Assembly (NCBI GenBank): GCA_021849525.1 | Contig: JAJZSS010000148.1 | Coordinates: forward strand, 1-5,465 | Direction: 5' to 3' | Length of the DNA stretch: 5,465 nt | DNA from: Chloroflexota bacterium | GTDB lineage: Bacteria; Chloroflexota; Anaerolineae; Anaerolineales; UBA4823 | In this document: positions 4,746 to 5,465 of the stretch, piece after piece | How the letters are laid out: each line of letters begins with the position of its first letter | How positions within the stretch are numbered: the stretch's first letter is position 1 | Position numbers and translations under genes: made by a program | The notes under the pieces: generated by a model | Database searches by the model: none | Told to the model about the DNA's origin: nothing | Seen by the model: the letters and a program-made list of their open reading frames with translations, nothing else

Positions 4746-5111
4746 ATGAGTGAAAATAGTCAGAATTTCAAACGCGCCTTCACGTTTTCAAAACCCGGGA
4801 ATCGCCCGGATGTGGAAATCTTTGATCCACCGATGTGCTGTCCCACTGGATTGTGCGGGCCGACACTGGATCAGACCTTATTGGATCTCAACGAAACCAT
4901 TTTACGGCTGCAGCAGGAAGGCTACCAGGTGACCCGTTACCAGATGGCATCGAATCCTCAGGCGTTCCTGGGAAACGCGGAAGTGATGCGCCTGGTGCGC
5001 GAGAAAGAGATGGCGGCGCTGCCGATCGTGGTAGTGCGGGGTGAAATCGTTGCTGAGGGGAAGTATCCAGGTATCTTTGAGATCCTCGGTAAGCTGAACG
5101 GTGGGAAGTAA
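4746..5111 (+). CDS. arsD: ArsD arsenite metallochaperone / weak trans-acting repressor
   Basis: The 121-residue product carries the diagnostic ArsD motif IFDPPMCCPTGLCGP, with Cys31, Cys32 and Cys37 corresponding to Cys12, Cys13 and Cys18 of R773 ArsD, the residues that bind As(III) and pass it to ArsA. A thioredoxin-like fold follows, with the helix LDQTLLDLNETILRLQQEGY (41-60), ITR-like strand VTRYQMASNPQAF, and LPIVVVRGEIVAEGKYP (92-108). About 19 extra residues precede the usual start. The C-terminal vicinal Cys pairs of R773 ArsD are absent, as in many chromosomal ArsDs; they are not needed for chaperone activity. ATG 4746 is the only Met before the motif in this frame apart from Met30. 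The gene lies 42 bases after arsR2 and one base before arsA, so arsD and arsA are almost certainly cotranscribed and translationally linked. Confidence 0.95.
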   Translation: MSENSQNFKRAFTFSKPGNRPDVEIFDPPMCCPTGLCGPTLDQTLLDLNETILRLQQEGYQVTRYQMASNPQAFLGNAEVMRLVREKEMAALPIVVVRGEIVAEGKYPGIFEILGKLNGGK

Positions 5112-5112
5112 T

Positions 5113-5465
5113 ATGTCAACTTCCTATCTCTTTTTCTCAGGCAAAGGTGGGGTCGGAAAAACCTCAATGGCCTGCACCCATGCCGTGCGGTTGGCAGAGC
5201 AAGGCCAGAAAACATTGATCGTGACCACCGACCCGGCATCCAACCTGGCGGACGTCTTTGAACAGGCCATTGGTCATCAAATTACCCCGATCGAGAATAT
5301 GCCCAACCTGTGGGCGATGGAGATCGACCCTGATCAAGCCACGCAGGAGTACATCGACCGGGCCATGGCGCCCCTGCGCGCTGCCTTCCCAGCCCAAATT
5401 GTGCAGGTGATGGAAGAACAGATGAGCGGCCCATGCACCGCGGAAGTTGCCGCCTTCGACCGCTT
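5113..5465 (+). CDS. arsA: ArsA arsenite-activated ATPase, N-terminal part, cut by the window end
   Basis: ATG 5113 follows the arsD stop by one base, with GGGAAG at 5103-5108 inside the arsD end as ribosome site. The first 117 residues are present and the frame is still open at the last base. The deviant Walker A reads SGKGGVGKT (9-17), with signature Lys11 and Lys16. TTDPASNLADVF (38-49) is the switch region characteristic of ArsA. MSGPCTAEVAAFD (104-116) contains Cys108, which aligns with Cys113 of R773 ArsA, one of the As(III)/Sb(III)-binding cysteines. That cysteine separates it from the eukaryotic Get3/TRC40 branch and from MinD/ParA. It would energise an ArsB or Acr3 permease at the inner face of the membrane with As(III) delivered by ArsD. 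Whether it has one ATPase half or the duplicated A1-A2 form cannot be seen. Confidence 0.95.
   Translation, partial: MSTSYLFFSGKGGVGKTSMACTHAVRLAEQGQKTLIVTTDPASNLADVFEQAIGHQITPIENMPNLWAMEIDPDQATQEYIDRAMAPLRAAFPAQIVQVMEEQMSGPCTAEVAAFDR

Overview
This window looks like a bacterial arsenic-resistance locus. It carries two independent ArsR-controlled transcription units, plus two minus-strand genes not normally counted as core ars genes. Base composition is moderate, with short gene gaps and AGGAGG-type ribosome sites. The mix of an ArsM with a Cys-pair-rich leader, an ArsD/ArsA pair and a YqeB-type molybdenum/selenium hydroxylase maturation protein suggests an anaerobic or facultative environmental bacterium. 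Chloroflexota of the Anaerolineae type is my best guess, but that is an inference from protein style, not a taxonomic marker.

Layout. Bases 1-240 hold the 3' end of a plus-strand gene ending in a rhodanese domain, of the kind fused to MoeB/ThiF adenylyltransferases. Unit 1 follows: promoter and operator, arsR (363-716), a stem-loop terminator overlapping the arsR stop, a second copy of the same operator, then a 519-residue arsM (797-2356) that fuses two methyltransferase domains. A stem-loop at 2386-2418 separates it from convergent minus-strand genes: a yqeB-like gene (2425-3237) and a calcineurin-like metallophosphoesterase (3430-4155). Unit 2 diverges from the phosphoesterase: a second, differently built arsR (4317-4703), then arsD (4746-5108 plus stop), then arsA, cut by the window end.

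How the parts fit. Each ArsR has its own operator sequence, present twice. TATCGTAA-N2-TTACGATA lies before arsR1 and before arsM. TTCAAT-GGNG-ATTGAA lies before arsR2 and before arsD. The first arsR2 operator also overlaps the -35 of a good minus-strand promoter facing the metallophosphoesterase, so that enzyme may belong to the arsenite regulon. Unit 1 would detoxify As(III) by methylation. Unit 2 would deliver As(III) through the ArsD chaperone to the ArsA ATPase; the partner permease (ArsB or Acr3) is not in view and may lie downstream.

The most notable points are the tandem methyltransferase fusion with its Cys-pair linker, the two parallel duplicated operator systems, the divergent promoter that may bring a phosphoesterase under ArsR control, and a 13-codon leader ORF whose stop overlaps the phosphoesterase start. 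No gene-free stretch exceeds 300 bases, and no tRNA, rRNA, CRISPR array, IS element or phage feature was seen.
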